This document shows, piece after piece, positions 60,542 to 64,000 of a DNA stretch of 64,000 nucleotides. Below the pieces are notes generated by a model. That model was not told the DNA's origin. It was given only the letters and a program-made list of their open reading frames with translations, and did not search any database. The number at the start of each line of letters is the position of its first letter. Positions within the stretch are counted from its first letter, which is position 1. The stretch comes from Streptomyces fradiae ATCC 10745 = DSM 40063 (GTDB taxonomy: Bacteria; Actinomycetota; Actinomycetes; Streptomycetales; Streptomycetaceae). The DNA lies in contig NZ_CP023696.1 in assembly GCF_008704425.1 (NCBI RefSeq), positions 2,776,501 to 2,840,500 of the forward strand, given 5' to 3'. The translations under genes were made by a program, and so were the position numbers.

Positions 60542-61954
60542 TCAGAGGCGGACCGCGCCCGTCGTGAGGCAGGCCAGCAGGGTGCGGGCCTGCACGTTCA
60601 CGTAGTGGCCGTGCGCGGTGAGGGAGTTGAGCTGGTCGACGCTCACCCACCGGTAGGAGGGCGGCGGTTCGAGGGGCGCCGCCTCCTCGTCGGCCGCCAC
60701 GAACAGGTACCGGATGCGGGCCTGGAGGAAGCGGCCGCCCTCCTCCGAGTGCTCCGCCGCGTAGTGGGCGGCGCCCCGCCGGTCGGCGTCGAGCACGGCG
60801 TCGAGGAAGGGAGGCCGCTCGTCGGCGCGCACCGGGTCCCAGTTGCCCGGCGTGCACTGGACGGTGGGGGCCAGCTCGATGGTGTCGAGGTATCCGGCCT
60901 CCACCTTGGCGTGCGCCAGCAGGTGCGGTACGCCCCCGAAGCGCCGGTACAGGAACGCCGCGACGCCCGTGCCGCACGGTTCGAGCAGCGGCTGGTCCCA
61001 GCCGGTGACCTCCCGGTTGCCCGCCTCGACGGTGACGCCGGTGACGCGGAAGTACCGCCCGTCGGGGCGCCCGATGCCGTCCGCGCCGCGCCGCCAGCCC
61101 TCGACGCCGTCGAGCGGCACGAGCCGCACGTCCACGTCGTGGCGGGCGCGCTCGGCGGTGAACCATGACAGCAGCTCGGTGTCGGTGTGCAGGGCCTCGG
61201 GTCCGGGCGCGGCCATCGGCAGGCAGGCCAGCACGGTCCTGGCGTCCATGTTGACGACGTGGTCGAGGCGCAGCAGCTCGCCGATCTGGCCGAGCGTGAG
61301 CCAGCGGAAGTCCTCGTCGGCCGGTACCTCGGCGGTGGTCTCCACCAGCATGTTCCGGTTCGACTTGCGGTAGAACCACGAGCCGTGCTCCGACTGGAGG
61401 GAGTCGGCGAGGACCCTGCCGCCGCGCGCCGGGGCGGCGAAGTGCTCCAGGTACCGCACCCGCGCGCCCTGGTGGACGCGCTGGTAGTTGCTGCGGGTGG
61501 CCTGCACGGTCGGGGAGAGCTGGAGCAGGTTCGGGTTGCCGGGCTCCATCTTGGCCTGCATCAGGAAGTGCAGGACGCCGTCGAACTCCTTGGCCAGGAT
61601 GCCGAGGATGCCGACCTCGGGCTGGTGGATGACGGGCTGCTGCCAGCGGGTGAACGGCCCCTCGTCGACGGTCGCGGCGAGTCCGCGCACGGAGAAGAAC
61701 CGGCCGCTGTGGTGGACGAGGTCGCCGCCGTCCGGGGTGAAGGACCAGCCGTCGAGCCGGTCGAGCGGGGTGCGGCGGACTGCGAACCGGTGGGCGCGGG
61801 CCCGCTCGGCGAGCCAGCCGGGGACCTCGTCGGTACGCAGGTGGTGGCCCTGCCCGGTGGCGGCGGCCGACCGGGCGAGCCGGGCGGGCAGGTCGTGCGC
61901 GGCGCGCGGGCGCAGCGCGGCGGGGGCGCCGGGCGGCGGGGCGGCGGCGGTCAC
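60542..61954 (-). CDS. NDP-hexose 2,3-dehydratase
   Basis: 470 aa from a GTG overlapping the ketoreductase stop. The family (TylX3, EvaA, DnmT, SpnO) removes the 2-OH from dTDP-4-keto-6-deoxyglucose, starting 2-deoxysugar formation. It has the internal two-fold repeat typical of the family: FFSVRGLAATVDEG...WQQPVIHQPEVGILGILAKEFDGVLHFLMQAKMEPGN...LSPTVQAT and YFRVTGVTVEAGNREVTGWDQPLLEP.GTGVAAFLYRRFGGVPHLLAHAKVEAG...LAPTVQCT. Confidence 0.9.
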   Translation of the reverse strand: MTAAAPPPGAPAALRPRAAHDLPARLARSAAATGQGHHLRTDEVPGWLAERARAHRFAVRRTPLDRLDGWSFTPDGGDLVHHSGRFFSVRGLAATVDEGPFTRWQQPVIHQPEVGILGILAKEFDGVLHFLMQAKMEPGNPNLLQLSPTVQATRSNYQRVHQGARVRYLEHFAAPARGGRVLADSLQSEHGSWFYRKSNRNMLVETTAEVPADEDFRWLTLGQIGELLRLDHVVNMDARTVLACLPMAAPGPEALHTDTELLSWFTAERARHDVDVRLVPLDGVEGWRRGADGIGRPDGRYFRVTGVTVEAGNREVTGWDQPLLEPCGTGVAAFLYRRFGGVPHLLAHAKVEAGYLDTIELAPTVQCTPGNWDPVRADERPPFLDAVLDADRRGAAHYAAEHSEEGGRFLQARIRYLFVAADEEAAPLEPPPSYRWVSVDQLNSLTAHGHYVNVQARTLLACLTTGAVRL

Positions 61955-63099
61955 GCGGTGCCCCCCGCGGTCCGCTCCTCCCCGGACGGGCCGGGGGCCG
62001 CCTCCGCCACCGGGGCCCGTGCGGGCTCGGGGGCCCGGTTCCGTACGGGCTCGGCGGGCGGGTTCCGCAAGGGCTCGGCGGCCGTGGCGCCTGCCGCCTC
62101 CGCAGCCCGGTCGCGCTCCGCTTCGGCGGCCAGGTGGTCGACGGTGCGGCGCAGCGCCTCGGCGAGCGGGGTGCGCGGCGCCCAGCCGGTGGCGGTGCGG
62201 AAGGCGGAGGCGTCGATGGTGACGTCGGCGAAGTCCCCGGCCTCGGCGTGGGCGGGCGGCTCGACGGAGACGACGGGCACGGGCGGCCGGCCGGTGCGGT
62301 CGGAGACGAGCACGGCGACCTGCTGGAAGACCGGGCCGAGCGGGCGCCCCTCCCCGGTGCCGAGCAGCCAGTGCCGGCCGGCGAGCGTCTCGGCGTGGTC
62401 GACGCCCGCGACGACGGCGCGGGCGAGGTCCTCGACGTACAGCAGGTCGCGCCGCACGGAGCCGTCGTGCCACATGGTGATGGGCTCGCCGGCGAGGGCG
62501 CGGCGGGTCATGGCGGAGACGACGCCCCGGTCGCGGGCGGTGGAGCCGGGACCGTAGCCGAAGACGGTGGGCAGCCGCAGGGAGGTGGCGAGGCACACAC
62601 CGCGGGCGTGGGCGTCCAGGAGGACCCGTTCGGCGGCGAGCTTCTGCCGGTCGTACGGGCCGGCCGGGCGGTCCTCCTCGGTGCCGTCCAGGACCTCCTT
62701 GCCGGTGGGGCCGACCTGGGAGGCGGCGCCGGTGAAGACGACCCTGGGCAGGGGGCCTCCGGGGGCGCGGGCGGCGAGGGCGTCGACGAGGTCGCGGGCG
62801 AGGCCGACGTTGACGCGCTCGGCGGCCGAGTCGCCGTCCTCGACGCGCCAGGTGGCGGTGGCCGCGCTGTAGAGGGTGGCGAGGACGACGGTGTCGGCGC
62901 CCTCGACGGCGGCGGCCATCGCGCCGGGCTCGGTCAGGTCGGCGGTGTGCACCTCGACGTCGGCGGCGGCGCCGGGCGGTACGGCCGCGGGGCGCCGGGA
63001 CACGGCGCGCAGGCGCACCTCGCGGGTGGCGAGCAGGCGCAGCACGGCGGAGCCGACGAAGCCGGTCGCGCCGAGCACGGCGATCAGGGGCGGGTTCAC
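61951..63099 (-). CDS. NDP-hexose 4-ketoreductase (extended SDR)
   Basis: 382 aa from a GTG overlapping the epimerase stop. Rossmann GATGFVGS (about 9-16), YxxxK as YDRQK, DLLYVEDLARAV and late HWLLGTGEGRPL match TDP-4-keto-6-deoxyhexose 4-ketoreductases (EvaE/DnmV-type). It reduces the 4-keto group late in the pathway. The last 60 residues are an Ala/Pro/Glu/Arg-rich tail not needed for the fold. Confidence 0.85.
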   Translation of the reverse strand: MNPPLIAVLGATGFVGSAVLRLLATREVRLRAVSRRPAAVPPGAAADVEVHTADLTEPGAMAAAVEGADTVVLATLYSAATATWRVEDGDSAAERVNVGLARDLVDALAARAPGGPLPRVVFTGAASQVGPTGKEVLDGTEEDRPAGPYDRQKLAAERVLLDAHARGVCLATSLRLPTVFGYGPGSTARDRGVVSAMTRRALAGEPITMWHDGSVRRDLLYVEDLARAVVAGVDHAETLAGRHWLLGTGEGRPLGPVFQQVAVLVSDRTGRPPVPVVSVEPPAHAEAGDFADVTIDASAFRTATGWAPRTPLAEALRRTVDHLAAEAERDRAAEAAGATAAEPLRNPPAEPVRNRAPEPARAPVAEAAPGPSGEERTAGGTA

Positions 63100-63698
63100 T
63101 GCCACAGCTCGGCCTCCACCTTCCGGCAGGTGTCGTACGAGGGCAGCAGGCCCTGCGCGAGCGCCTCGGCGAGGGTCGGGGCCGCGGTGTCCCGCTCGGA
63201 CTGGGCGAGGTCGTACCCGTCGGGCAGGGGCAGGCCCAGCTCGGGGTCGAGGGGCGAGACGGCCAGTTCGTTCTCGGGGACGTAGCCGTGCGACATCACG
63301 TAGACGACCATCGAGTCGTCCTCCAGGGAGAGGAAGGCATGGCCGACGCCGACCGGGATGTACAGCGCCCGGCAGTCGTCGCCGCCCAGTTCGGCGGCCT
63401 CCCACCGGCCGAAGGTGGGCGAGCCGACGCGCAGGTCGACCAGGTAGTCGTGGACCCGGCCGTAGGGGCAGTAGACGTACTTGGCCCGGCCGGGCGGGGT
63501 GGTCGTGTAGTGGATGCCGCGCAGCACGCCGCGCGCGGAGAGGTTGTGGCTGATGTCGCGGACGGGGAAGAGCGAGGTGCCGCGGGCGCCGGTGAAGGGG
63601 GCGTCCTGGTACGGGGAGGTGAACAGGCCGCGGTCGTCGCGGTAGACGGGCGGGGTGAAGGCGAGGGCGCCCTCGATGCCCAGTTTCCTTGCCTGCAC
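63096..63698 (-). CDS. dTDP-4-keto-6-deoxyhexose 3,5-epimerase (RmlC-like)
   Basis: 200 aa from the GTG at 63698 (MQARKLGIEGAL). RmlC cupin: DRGLFTSPYQ, HNLSARGVLRGIHYTTTPPGRAKYVYCPYGRVHDYLVDLRVGSPTFG with the catalytic His in GIHY, and YIPVGVGHAFLSLEDDSMVVYVMSHGY. It sets C5 (and maybe C3) configuration, giving L-sugars. Overlaps the ketoreductase by GTGA; a start at 63755 is possible but has poorer support. Confidence 0.88.
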   Translation of the reverse strand: MQARKLGIEGALAFTPPVYRDDRGLFTSPYQDAPFTGARGTSLFPVRDISHNLSARGVLRGIHYTTTPPGRAKYVYCPYGRVHDYLVDLRVGSPTFGRWEAAELGGDDCRALYIPVGVGHAFLSLEDDSMVVYVMSHGYVPENELAVSPLDPELGLPLPDGYDLAQSERDTAAPTLAEALAQGLLPSYDTCRKVEAELWQ

Positions 63699-63793
63699 GG
63701 TGGTGGGCCTTTCCGGTGGGGTGGCGTGCGCGGGGGTGCGCGGGTCCGCCGTCACGGGGCGGCGGTCACGGACGGGCGGTCACGGACGGGCGG

Positions 63794-64000
63794 TCACAGC
63801 GCGGTGACGACCTCGCGCAGGGCGGTGATGACGCGGTCCTGCACGGCCTCGGGCAGCGAGGGGTACATGGGCAGGGAGAAGATCTCGCCGGCCAGCTTCT
63901 CGGTGACGGGCAGGGACCCGGCGGCGTAGCCGAGGTGGGCGAAGCCGGTCATGGTGTGGCAGGGCCACGGGTAGCTGATGTTCAGGGCGATGTCGTGGGC
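63794..64000 (-). CDS. DegT/DnrJ/EryC1 sugar aminotransferase, C-terminal part (runs off window)
   Basis: The last 68 residues: [64 protein letters not shown], ending VTAL at 63794. The pattern SLPMYPSL is the family's conserved tail. These PLP enzymes place an amino group on a keto-sugar, so the operon makes an aminodeoxysugar. The start lies beyond 64000. Confidence 0.88.
   Translation of the reverse strand, partial: AHDIALNISYPWPCHTMTGFAHLGYAAGSLPVTEKLAGEIFSLPMYPSLPEAVQDRVITALREVVTAL

Overview
The window is high-GC actinobacterial chromosome, almost certainly Streptomyces. The signs are extreme third-position GC, frequent GTG/TTG starts, many ATGA/GTGA-overlapped genes, an hrdD-type group 2 sigma factor, and several families typical of Streptomyces (DUF6227, XRE-DUF5753 with DUF397, SCO4402-like, OvmZ-like, GPP34).

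Layout. Positions 0.3-17 kb are mostly ordinary chromosome: P1-family peptidase, DUF6227, a DHA2 drug exporter divergent from a WYL regulator (frameshifted near its 3' end), hrdD, a questin-oxidase-like protein, an extradiol dioxygenase/MarR divergent pair with two matching palindromic operators, a secreted M6-like metalloprotease, an acyl-CoA synthetase, and a heavy-metal P-type ATPase with an unusual CPD motif. At 17.24 kb is tRNA-Arg(CCU). From there to about 25.2 kb lies a lower-GC accessory island. It begins with a 4 kb element bounded by a 90/89-bp direct repeat of the tRNA 3' half plus terminator. That element carries a Type II restriction-modification system (GIY-YIG/Eco29kI-like nuclease, C5-cytosine methyltransferase, extended Vsr) and a truncated PP2C gene, but no integrase. 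Beyond it are more degenerate att-like copies, an IS5-type transposase remnant, an ankyrin gene, SCO4402-like and GYD proteins, and a Phd/VapC module with a broken toxin.

At 25.9-30.2 kb sits a two-gene cassette: a class III aminotransferase fused to a LuxE/F390-synthetase-like adenylating domain, followed by a LuxC/GriD-like aldehyde-dehydrogenase-family reductase. Together they have the parts needed to turn a carboxylic acid into a primary amine through an aldehyde. Next come an Mrr nuclease-TerD fusion, cold-shock and VOC proteins, a polytopic membrane protein, a D,D-carboxypeptidase with a very long disordered N-terminus, GPP34, an XRE/DUF397 pair and an ADP-ribosylglycohydrolase.

The right part (43-64 kb) looks like specialised metabolism. 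It has an iron-siderophore/B12-type ABC importer, then a run of HAD hydrolase, isocyanide synthase (PvcA/IsnA family), Fe/2-oxoglutarate dioxygenase (PvcB-like), flavin-dependent halogenase, VAO-family flavoprotein oxidase and MFS exporter. This predicts a halogenated, amino-acid-derived isonitrile. Directly beside it is a translationally coupled copper operon (Met-rich membrane peptide, CPC-type Cu+ ATPase, PCuAC-like protein). The window ends inside a deoxy(amino)sugar operon (DegT aminotransferase, 3,5-epimerase, 4-ketoreductase, 2,3-dehydratase). The isonitrile cluster beside copper export and amino-sugar genes, the acid-to-amine cassette, and the layered tRNA-Arg island are the most interesting parts.
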